Source: an uncultured Mycoplasmataceae bacterium (GTDB lineage Bacteria; Bacillota_I; Bacilli_A; Mycoplasmatales; Mycoplasmoidaceae). From it: a stretch of 9,284 nucleotides of DNA. Positions within the stretch are counted from its first letter, which is position 1, and each line of letters begins with the position of its first letter. Under the pieces are notes generated by a model, which saw only the letters and a list, made by a program, of their open reading frames with translations, did no database searches and had not been told where the DNA came from. A program made the translations under genes and the position numbers. Below, piece after piece: positions 1 to 8,725 of the stretch. Location: the NCBI GenBank assembly GCA_949299825.1, contig CASGBP010000014.1:1-9284 (forward strand), read 5' to 3'.

Positions 1-3000
1 ATCAATTATTTTCTTTTCCTTACTTGTAATAATTTTATTGTTTTTTGCATCATAACTATTTCCTGGAAGAAGAGTAAGATTCCTTCTAGAATAAAGTAAT
101 CCTCTTGTGTCTAAAATTGGTCTAAGTGATAAAATAGTAGGCCTAATTTTATTTTTAATATTATTGGCAGCAGCCTCCTTAGCAGCTATACCATTAATTG
201 AACTTCAATTGCCTCCATATTTGTCAGTATAACTTTTAACTGTTTCATTAATAAATCTTGACTCTAGTTGATTTATTTCTATATCATTAATAACATCTTC
301 TGCTAATTCTGTTTTATTTTCATATAAATTCAACTGAGTATCAACATTGTTAGTTGTTTCTAAATGTCCTTCAAAAACATTTTCAAAGCTATAAAGAACG
401 GAAGCAGAACCAGTAGTTTTTTGAGTTTCAATCGCAAATTCTAAATCATCTATATAGTCATTTAACATTTGATTTCTTCCAGTTAATGAATCATCATATA
501 ATTTTCCATTGTAGAAATATGCATCACGAACATAGGCATGATTTAATTGGATTGGATTATTAATTTTCATTGCTGATGCTGTTTGAATATTGGTTATTGC
601 TGTACTTAAACCTGCAGCAGAGTATTTATAAGTTCCACCACTTCACTGTCATTCATAGTTATCAACTTTAAAAGTATAAACAGATGGAGATTCTTTACTA
701 CCTGCTACCATTTTTTGAATCATCATAGCCATATCAATAATTCCCATCACAGTTCCTGCAATATCAATTCAATTCATTACTTTTTGAGCTTTAGCTAAGA
801 TTTTCATTTTTTTAGATTGTTTTTTTTGAGTTATTTTATTTGGTGATTCTAAGGTTTGAACTGTTTTTTTATGATCAGCCATAATACCATCAGCTATTTG
901 ACCTGGGTTATTCTTAATAACTTTTGATTCACTAGTGTCATTAATTTGACTTATGCTATTTTCTCTTCTGTTACTAATATCTTTATCTCCAGCTGTATTA
1001 TTTACTTCCATTGTTCTACTAACTTCTTGCTCTATTCTATTGACATCTTGCTGAGTAACATTAGATAAGCTACTAATACTACCAGTAATTTGCCCCATGT
1101 TAACCAAGCCTGGAACATTATTAGTCATATTTGTTACTTGCGAAACTCCATTACTAATTGTATTTACTTTTTTTCCTGATCTTAAATCATCATAATAAGT
1201 TGCATATAACATTCTTTCCTCATTTAAGAAATTTATAATTGATTGTTTTTTATCATCTGTTAAGGTTGCATCATTCCTAACGTCATTAAGCAAACTATCA
1301 AAATATTTTCTATTATCCTCAAAATTTTTAGTTATTGCTTTTCTTAGACGTGCAGGAAATTCATTATCAGTCAAAAAGATAGAATAAACCATAGTATCAA
1401 ACATATTTTCTCTAGCAACCTCACTAAGAATGCCAAAATTTGATAATAACAATGATTCATTAGGGTTGTATATAAAATTTTTAATACTATCTTTATTTAG
1501 TTTAGTTGTTATGGTGCATTTAATATTTTCATCATCAGGAAATTTATTATTTAATCATTCCTTAAAATGTTTGTTTATCTTATTCTTAAAATCATTGGTG
1601 TCACCAATGTCATAAGATTTATCAAAATAATTTACCATAAACTCAGTTATATATGAAGATATTTTAGATTTTTTAAGTTCATTAAATCTATCAGAATTAT
1701 TTACATCGCTCATATTAAATACCAAATATGTCAAGTTTGCTGAAATTCTTAATTCATAATCTAACTTAAAATCATATGTAAGTGTAAAAAGTGAATCATC
1801 ATCTCATCTTTTATTTCCATATTCATTTTTTAAAATATAATCATTTAAACTTCTAGCATTGTGAATAACTTTATTAGCATCATCATTATATAAATCATAG
1901 GCCTTTTTTGAAATAGAAAAATCTTCTCCAAAGAAAATTTTTTTAATATCATCTGGATAGCCACTATCATCTTCAATATTAAGATTTAATCACCTTTTAA
2001 TAGTTAAATCAAATTCGTATTTAAAATCCTCAAAATTATCAATTTTATCTAAACTTATTTCTCTAAAAAAATCACGTAATGTTGTTTCTAATGATTTTGG
2101 ATAATCTAATCCATTATCTATTGCACTATTAATTAGAATTGTTCTATCTATTAATCTATCCATTAAAGAGTTGGCTGAGTTTTTAAAATCTTGATCATCA
2201 CTATTTATTATTGGATTATCACTATTTGTGGAAGCTACTAAATGTTCACCATTTGCGCTAACAACTCTACCTCTATTAAACTCATCTGAAACGGTTGTAC
2301 TAACAGTATTATCAACTTCATTCATTATTATATCTAGTCTTCTACTATATTCTTTTATAAAATCTATAGTTTCTGAATGATTATCATCAGAATTTAAAGA
2401 TAAATCATTTTGGGCTCTTGATGCTATTAATGCATCATCAACATTTGCATTATCAATATTTGCATTATTATTTTTATCAAAAACAAACCTTCCTTCTTCA
2501 TCAATAGATGAAGTTATAGTACTTCTCTCATCATTCATAATTTCATTATTCATATTATTAATAGCATCAATTACATTACTATTATTATTTTTTAAATCAT
2601 TATATTTATTGTATAAACTATTTTCATAACTATTAACATTTTTTGAGAATTCAAATTCTTCAGCAACATCTCATCAAGTTAGTCTTGCCACACCACCATT
2701 AATTGCATAATTATTATTGGAACGGTTTTTTAATAAAGCTTGAAACTTTTTACTTCTAGTTATAATAATATCATCAGTTCCAAGATTACTACCCTTATAA
2801 TGTGAAGTTAAATTATTATTGGTGCTAAAATACTTATTTTGTACAATATCACTTACAAAGCCTCGACTTTCACGAAGGGCTGAATTTTTAATAATTTTAA
2901 TATCATTAAGTTGAACTTCATTTTGTGATGAAACTATAGTATATCCTTTTGAATCTGTATTATCATAATCTACTCTTTCTGTTGTTGCAAGTAAATATTT

Positions 3001-6000
3001 TTGATTATTAACATCATTGGTTGTATTTGCAAAAACATGAAGAACACCAGAATCAGGAATCAATGATAAATTACCGTTATCATCAATATAAAAGGCTTCT
3101 AATAAACTTTCTACCGATTTTAATTTATTGTTTTGCGTAAGATTACTTTCACCAAAAACATAGAAGATGTTTTTTTCAACAATCTTACCATCTAAAATAA
3201 CAAAACCTTTAACTTTATTAACATAAGACTCATCAGATGCATTTACTTTTGAAATAGTTATTCCTAGTTTTTCTAAATCTTCTTGATTTATACCTTCAAT
3301 AAAATTCATAATTTCATCAGGATTTGAATAAATCGAATTAGCTTTATTACTATATATTGAAATTAAATTAGCATTATCTGTTGATTCATCAATTGAATTT
3401 GAATTAATTAATTTTTTATTTAAGCTTTCTTGATCATCATAACTCAAGTTATTATCTATTAGACTAGGAGTTTTTGGTTCAACAATTTTATCTATAAAAT
3501 TATAAGATTTTATATCTGTATTGAAATCAGCAAATGACTCATTGTTACTAATGTCTAAATAATCATTGTAACCTCATTTTTTAACATAAGTATAATTATC
3601 TACAACAGTTTGATTTTGGCTTGAACTAAATTTAACATCTGGTAAATAGATTAATGAATTAATATCATTTATACCAATAGTTGATAACAAACTAGTATCT
3701 AAGTATTTATCTCATTGATAATCAATTGCATTAAATTCCTCCAACCCTTCTTCTATGAATAATGTTGGGATCATGTATATGCTTGTTGAAATATTGATTT
3801 CAGCTATTGTATTGTCTTTAGTAGTAATATTTGGAATTACATAAGCTGATTTTGTTTTATCAATCTTTGGCAAAAATGTTGCAATATCAGTAGTAGATTG
3901 ACCACTACTATAAGGGATTTTTTCAATTCCTATAGAAATTTCAAATTCATTAGTTTTATTATTATTGTACATTTGAGTTAAACTACCACTATATGCAATA
4001 ATTTGACCAGTTTTTAATGGCACACCTATTTTTGTTAATTGATTTTGTAAGTAATCCAAATTTTGATTAATTACAGAAGCATATTGAGCAGTGTGCTTAA
4101 TGATGTTTCTAGTAGTAGTATCATCTAATGAAAAATTTGAAGATTCTTCATAAGTATGTCGATATGCTAAATCACCAATATTTTGCTGGATGGTTTGTCA
4201 TCCTCGATATAAATGAGTTAATTGGATGACTAACTCTGGATTGTTTTCTCTAATATCACTAATTATTTCAGTTGCCATTGTCTTATATTCTGGATTAATT
4301 ACTAAGCTATTAACTTCATTATCAAAAATAAATAAAGTATCTTTCTGAGAAAGATCAGCTAGCATTCTAATAATTGTGATAGCCATATATTGACTAAAAG
4401 TCATATAAGCAGCATCAAATACTGAAGGTAAATTTAATTTTATTTCATCATTCAGATCACCAAAATTATAGTTATAAAAAATTTCATCTCTTTTTATTGC
4501 TTCGGCTAATTTAAATTCATAGATATCATCATCTTCTTCATTAACTTGATACTCTAATGACATATCATATATTTTGTTTGCTAAATTGCTATTCTTATCT
4601 TTTTCTAATTCAGTATTCATATAAGTTATTGCATGTATTCAAGCTAATAAAGTATCTGTATTTAATGCATTTATAGTCAATAAGATTTCATTTGGTGTAA
4701 ACAATTTATTTTCAGTGTAATAAGAATAGTATGCAAATTTCTTGAATACATTATCATTGGGTACATATTCTCAACTGTCTGGACTGTTTAACAATTCTCC
4801 AGCATGATCCTCGAAAGAATCAAGAATTGATTCTCTATTTTTAGTATCTAAAACATCAGCTGCAACAATTTTTAGAGCTGCAAATAATGTTCAATCTTCG
4901 CTTGCTCTGTCTCATAAATCTTGGTTACTCATTAGATTTTTATTTGTATTGTTTCGATAAATAATTGTGTTGTAAACATTGTTGGCAATCATTGCTCAAT
5001 TTTGATTATTACCATAAAAATTCCTAGTAACGTTATCCGCTAAATTTTTTGCTTGTTTTGCATTTAAGGATAAACCAAACTTTACTGAGACCATATCATT
5101 AACTAAAGCAGTTGCACCACTAATAAATGACCCATATACACTAACAAAGTATGATTCATATTTTTGGATATCAAATTCTATTGTTTCATTATTAATTCCA
5201 AAGATTTTAACTAGATTTAGTTCTCCATTAGCAGAAAACTCATTATTTGGTTTTAGTCCTGAATTACCTAATGTTAAATAAATGATATTTTGATAAACTT
5301 CTGCTACCAATGTAAAATACTTTTTAGTTGCATTAATTGATTCTGTTGGTGCACCTATTGATATTAATCTATCCATCATTGCAGTGTATAATAGTGGAAT
5401 TTTCATTAAAGGATTATAATTTTGCATTGAGGCATAATTATTTGATATCGCTAAAACTTCTTCATAAATATGAGCATAATTACTTAATGGAGCATTAACT
5501 CCATAGAACAATGATCTAAAATTAACTGATAATGATGTTAATGAATTAGCTTTCAACTCCTTGTATGTTACATATTCACCATCTGATAAATATTCTTTAT
5601 TATTATCTGAACCAATAATATCACCATCAAGAACTTTACTAGTATCTAATGAACCAGTAACAGTTTGATAATTGGTGTTTAGAGTGCTTGCATTTTCAGC
5701 AAATAAAAGATTTGAACTATATGTAGCCATCCCTGAAGCATCAATTGAAGCTGTACCACGTGAAATGTAATTACCGAAAAAAGTTTGCATAACGGTATTA
5801 AAACTAGCTAATAAACTATCTTCATAATTTGGTGTGAATGCATCAATTTGTTGATTTCAATTAGTTGGATTTTTCATTCCTGAAGCAATGTTAACATATC
5901 CTTGATAGTAATTACCTCCACTAAGTTTATATTTATCATTCAAATTTAATCCAACCACATAATTTTGCTTTCCTTGATTTGCAACTACTTTAACATATGG

Positions 6001-6777
6001 AATATCGTTAAAATCTATAGCTTGTTTAATACTGTCTTTAGAAGAAATATATTTGTAACCTGAGTTAGTTTTTATTTTTATTACACTAATAGCATTGTCT
6101 TGAATAAATGCTGCTGCTGTGTTTTTTCAGTCAGATTTAGATTTCATATTTATGATATTTGAGTATTCACCATTAGGAGCCTTTATTCTTATGCTAGTTA
6201 CATTAGCATTGTTGCTATCTTCAAAATAAATATTAACTAGATAACTATATAGTTCATCCTTGCTTTTAAAATATATGTCATTGAAGTAATAAACTTCATA
6301 TCCAGAGTTAATAAAAGTGTCCAAAGCCTCAGCTTCACTTAAATAAGTTGTATCATCTGTACCTCTATAAATTTTAATTGATTGTTCTGGATTAATCTCA
6401 GTTTTTAAAAATCATTCAGGCGAAAGCTCACCAATTGATGAATTGATAAGATTTGCTTTTATATCTGCTGAGGTGGAATAAATTGTTTTAGATTCAGTAT
6501 TATCAATTTCAGAATCAATTAATTGTTGAACTTGTGCTTGCCCTAGATAAACTTTTTTATTATTTTTCTCAATATAGTAATTATCAGAGTTCATTTGGCT
6601 AGTTTTAACTCCATAATTATTATCTAAGTATTTTTCTGCTGCAAGTCTCGATGAAAAATGCTTACCATCAATTGTTATTGCCTCTTTACTTGATGTGTTT
6701 AATGATATAAAAGTTGCAACAATAGGTAAGGTAAAAGCCATTGCACCAATTATTGATAAACATATCTTCTTTTTCAT
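1..6777 (-). CDS. Giant exported or membrane-anchored repeat protein, C-terminus outside the window
   Basis: This is one continuous reading frame of 2259 codons from the ATG at 6775-6777 to the left edge. I found no TAA or TAG in the joins between the pieces, and 20 in-frame TGA codons read as Trp. The N-terminus is MKKK followed by a hydrophobic stretch (residues 5-26), a signal peptide or anchor. There is no lipobox cysteine after it; the only Cys there is residue 6, too early. Residues about 34-256 hold repeated short beta-alpha-like modules. The rest is rich in Asn, Asp, Ser, Tyr and Ile and poor in Cys. Residues 1981-2026 form a basic patch followed by an apolar stretch, and an EWQW motif follows. 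A module resembling those at the N-terminus recurs near residues 2087-2110. The start is preceded by GAGGG three bases upstream. I do not recognise the family. A surface protein is the safest reading; a large adhesin, protease-like or toxin-like protein cannot be told apart by eye. Confidence 0.9.
700..837 (-). other. Basic patch followed by an apolar segment in the giant protein
   Basis: Residues 1981-1999 carry many lysines (KITQKKQSKKMKILAKAQK). Residues 2000-2026 are then mostly apolar, with alternating Met, Ile, Ala, Val and Gly and two aspartates. This could be a membrane-associating helix pair or a hinge between the long central region and the C-terminal part, which opens with an EWQWSGG motif. 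Two Asp residues inside the apolar stretch argue against a simple transmembrane helix. Confidence 0.35.
6010..6678 (-). repeat. Degenerate protein modules in the N-terminal region of the giant protein
   Basis: Residues 34-256 contain about six or seven degenerate copies of one pattern. It is a short hydrophobic strand, often a turn (D-G, N-D or S-G), an aromatic, one or two Ser/Lys positions, then an amphipathic helix ending in Tyr/Phe/Ile/Leu. Clear copies centre on IDGKHFSSRLAAEKYL (36-51), TDDTTYLSEAEALDTFI (140-156), FNDIYFKSKDELYSYL (165-180) and SGYKYISSKDSIKQAI (239-254). Weaker ones lie at 67-90 and 95-114. A further match, YNGKLYDDSLTGRNQML, begins near residue 2089. Spacing varies from about 23 to 45 residues, so this is not a strict tandem DNA repeat. 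I identified it by eye only. Confidence 0.45.
6700..6765 (-). other. N-terminal signal peptide or membrane anchor of the giant protein
   Basis: Residues 5-26 are almost wholly apolar and follow three lysines, the usual n-region and h-region of a Sec signal. Asn, Thr, Ser and Ser follow at 27-30, so cleavage near there is possible. No cysteine sits where a lipoprotein signal peptidase would need it. An uncleaved anchor is equally possible. Either way the bulk of the protein should lie outside the membrane. Confidence 0.75.
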
Positions 6778-6780
6778 ATA

Positions 6781-6785
6781 CCCTC
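6781..6785 (-). promoter_or_regulatory. Probable ribosome binding site of the giant gene
   Basis: On the minus strand GAGGG lies three bases before the ATG at 6775-6777. It is G-rich in otherwise AT-only surroundings and is the only Shine-Dalgarno-like string here. The spacing is shorter than usual. It supports this ATG as the start, which also gives a good signal sequence. Confidence 0.5.
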
Positions 6786-6791
6786 ACAATG

Positions 6792-6827
6792 ACTATAATA
6801 TATAATTATATTATAAAATCTTATAGT
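6792..6827 (-). promoter_or_regulatory. AT-only palindrome and promoter region of the giant gene
   Basis: Arms TATAATATA (6794-6802) and TATATTATA (6807-6815) pair perfectly around the four bases TAAT. A second, wider inverted repeat, ACTATAA (6792-6798) with TTATAGT (6821-6827), overlaps it. Read on the minus strand the region offers several -10-like hexamers (TATAAT, TATATT) within about 50 bases of the start codon. It could be a promoter with an operator, or simply low-complexity AT sequence. It lacks the GC-rich stem of an intrinsic terminator. Confidence 0.4.
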
Positions 6828-6838
6828 AAACTAAAAAT

Positions 6839-7162
6839 TTAGAATTTAATAATGTATTTATTGATCAATTTTTTTATTTCATCCTTGTTTTTTCTAAAAT
6901 TTTCATTATTTTCAATTGCATAATTTAATGAAGTAAAAATGTAATTTATTGTGGGTTTTTTCTTCCTTATTTCACCATTATAACTATATCCATTAACAAT
7001 TTGTTGATAATATTTTTCATTTGTTCAACCCATACTAGTAACGAACTCATCAATTGTCATATTCAAAATTTTTGTTCTGAGCAACAACAAAAAATTATCA
7101 GTTTCAGGAACAAATTTTTCATCAAATCTGCACGGGGGGGGGGTTAATTTTGCCTTTTTCAT
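6839..7162 (-). CDS. Small helix-turn-helix (XRE-like) protein with an in-frame C10 tract
   Basis: The frame has 107 residues, ATG at 7160-7162 and TAA at 6839-6841, with one TGA read as Trp (residue 46). Residues about 24-60 look like an XRE/lambda-repressor-type fold: a first helix LLLLRTKILN, then TIDEFVTSMGW, then a candidate recognition helix TNEKYYQQIVNG. The C-terminus is lysine-rich. A run of ten C bases spans codons 7-10 (Thr-Pro-Pro-Pro). At ten C the frame is open; at nine it ends after about 64 scrambled residues, at eleven after 22. AAAGG lies one base before the ATG, closer than usual. An internal ATG at residue 35 could start a short form lacking the first helix. The gene is divergent from the plus-strand pair and its stop lies 61 bases before the giant gene. 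The role as a regulator of the adjacent genes is inferred. Confidence 0.65.
7134..7143 (-). repeat. Homopolymeric G10/C10 tract, probable phase-variation site
   Basis: Ten consecutive G on the plus strand, C on the coding strand, lie near the 5' end of the small helix-turn-helix gene. A ten-base G/C run is very unlikely by chance in such AT-rich DNA. Tracts like this change length by slipped-strand mispairing and are a known on/off device in mollicutes and other host-restricted bacteria. The length in this sequence keeps the gene in frame. Confidence 0.8.
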
Positions 7163-7186
7163 ACCTTTAATAATAAACTTTTGATA

Positions 7187-7215
7187 AATATATTAAACCA
7201 ACCATAGTTGGTTAA
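7187..7215 (-). promoter_or_regulatory. Possible promoter of the helix-turn-helix gene
   Basis: On the minus strand TTAACC (7210-7215) and TATATT (7187-7192) are separated by exactly 17 bases. This would place the transcript start near 7180 and give a short leader before the ATG at 7162. The palindrome occupies the spacer and part of the -35 hexamer, a position where a bound repressor would block RNA polymerase. Mollicute promoters are degenerate, so this is a pattern match only. Confidence 0.4.
7196..7213. promoter_or_regulatory. Perfect palindrome between divergent genes, candidate operator
   Basis: AACCAAC (7196-7202) and GTTGGTT (7207-7213) are exact reverse complements around CATA. The element sits 34 bases from the start of the small helix-turn-helix gene on one side and 31 bases from the plus-strand gene on the other. 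Its size and symmetry fit a dimeric helix-turn-helix repressor. The obvious candidate ligand is the adjacent small protein, which would then control itself and the divergent pair. It is not followed by a T run in a way that would make it a terminator. Confidence 0.6.
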
Positions 7216-7224
7216 AATTATAAA
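7196..7224 (+). promoter_or_regulatory. Possible promoter of the PAPS-reductase-like gene
   Basis: TATAAA at 7219-7224 is the best -10 candidate. A -35 at the usual distance would be AACCAA (7196-7201), a poor match, but it lies within the palindrome. A start near 7231 would leave a leader of only about 13 bases and no clear Shine-Dalgarno sequence, so translation may be nearly leaderless. Confidence 0.35.
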
Positions 7225-7243
7225 TCTTTTATTTTATCATCAA

Positions 7244-8683
7244 ATGATGAACGATGATACTTTTAATGGTGTAGATGATCAAAATTTAGAAAACAATGAT
7301 ATAGAGATTAGAAGAAGCCATTATGAAGAATTTGTCAAATTAATGCCTTACTCAGATAAACTTGTTTGAGCTAAAAAAAAGATTAAAGAGTTTATTAGAG
7401 ATTGTGAAAAAAATAGCGAACCTGAAATAACTATTTCTTTTTCAGGAGGAAAAGACTCAACAGTCTTATTAGATTTAGTACTAAGAGTACATGCTGAAAT
7501 GAAATCAAACATTCCTTTGGTTATGGTTTATGCTACAGAAGTAACTTTTCCTTCAACCATAAAGTTTGTAAGAGATACTGCTGAAAAATATCAAAAACAT
7601 TATCCCTTACTAAGAAATGTTCAAATAGTTAATCCTAAAAAAACCTGAAATGAAATATTAACTGAAAAAGGTTATCCAATTTATTCTAAGCAAATCTCAA
7701 CTTTATTAAATAGAGTTAAAAGATCTATGACAAAAAATAATCTAACGAAATGGTTTTTTGGAATTGACCAAAATAAGACCAGTACAACTAGATTTAGATT
7801 ATCTAAACAACGATTATTTTTGTTAGATGATGATATGCTAGACAAATGACCAAAATTAGATGAAAAAGTAGATAAAGATATGATTGATTATTTTAAAAAA
7901 TATCATGATACATATTTCTTTTCTGAAAAATGTTGTGATTATATAAAGGGAAATTTGAAACATGATAATCGCCCTTCATTTATTGGTACTATGACTGAAG
8001 AATCACAATTAAGAAGAAAATCTTGAATTCAACAAGGGTGCAATATTTATAAAAAAAATAAGAAAAAATCAAGACCATTATCTATTTGAAACTCAAAGGA
8101 TATTTGAAGATATATTAAAGATAATAATTTGGATGTTAACATAGCTTATGGATTTGATCATAATAAGGATTTAAAGGATCAAAAACTAAGATTTAATAGA
8201 TTAGGATGTACATCTTGTCCATATGGTTCTTGAATTGAACAAAAAAGAATAGAAATAGCAAAGAAAAAAATAAAAAATAATGATAATTCATTTTTAACTA
8301 TGAATCGATTTGAGATTTTGAAAGCTGAATGACCTAATTTATATTTATCTCAAATAATTTACAACGGGATGTATAAGATTTTAATAGATATGGATATCAA
8401 AATAGAAAATGATCTTTTATACATGGAATTATATAAGAGAAGAAGAGAAATAATTGATAATTGATATTCAACTAAAAATTTTAGAAATAACATTATAAAA
8501 GTCATGTGTCAAATTGAGAATTTCAAGGATTATAAACAAAAAGGAAAAAAATATGAATGATGCTACACCTTAAATGAATTCAAACAAGCTATGAAGTATT
8601 TTAATTTAGACAAAATAAGTGATGATGAGCTAAATAGCATGAGAAAAAAAGTTGCTAGCGATTATAAAGCAAGGAAACTATAG
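7244..8683 (+). CDS. PAPS-reductase-superfamily protein with a probable iron-sulfur cysteine set
   Basis: The protein has 479 residues and ten TGA Trp codons. SGGKDST at 67-73 is the ATP-pyrophosphatase loop of the PAPS reductase/ATP sulfurylase-like superfamily. It is followed by YATEVTFPSTIKFV (96-109), matching the usual 'TG..FPET..FV' segment. Later come Cys230-Cys231, GTMTEESQLRR (248-258), PLSIWNSKDIW (278-288) and GCTSCPYG (321-328). The CC...CxxC spacing (90 residues between) is that of 4Fe-4S members such as APS reductases. The last 120 or so residues are lysine-rich and unfamiliar. Sulfate assimilation is unlikely in a mollicute. Better models are superfamily members in DNA phosphorothioation (DndC) or in defence loci such as some BREX types, or RNA thiolation; I cannot choose. 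The start is ATG at 7244; a second ATG follows at once. A 42-base gap without a terminator links it to the next gene. Confidence 0.85.
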
Positions 8684-8725
8684 TAGGTTATTTTTTAGCT
8701 ATATGAACATTACAATCTATTTGAT

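Noticed and set aside
1430..1615. A 61-codon plus-strand open frame with hydrophobic composition
   Set aside because: It lies wholly opposite the giant gene, which stays open through it. Its hydrophobicity is what the complement of Asn/Asp/Lys-rich codons gives, and no start signals precede it.
6700..6765. Lipoprotein signal on the giant protein
   Set aside because: The only cysteine near the N-terminus is residue 6, before the hydrophobic core, so there is no lipobox.
1..6777. Giant gene as a decayed pseudogene with many stop codons
   Set aside because: All interruptions are TGA; none are TAA or TAG, and the frame never shifts. Reading TGA as Trp restores one intact frame, and the plus-strand genes need the same code.
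7134..7143. G10 run as a pure sequencing or assembly error
   Set aside because: The run falls inside a frame that is open on both sides only at this length, with coding-like sequence downstream. The exact length remains uncertain by a base.
7244..8683. Sulfate-assimilation PAPS reductase (cysH)
   Set aside because: Mollicutes do not generally assimilate sulfate, the protein is much longer than CysH, and its neighbours are a regulator and a GHKL ATPase rather than sulfur genes.
8684..8725. Terminator between the two plus-strand genes
   Set aside because: The 42-base gap has a T run but no stem before it, so the two genes are more likely one transcript.
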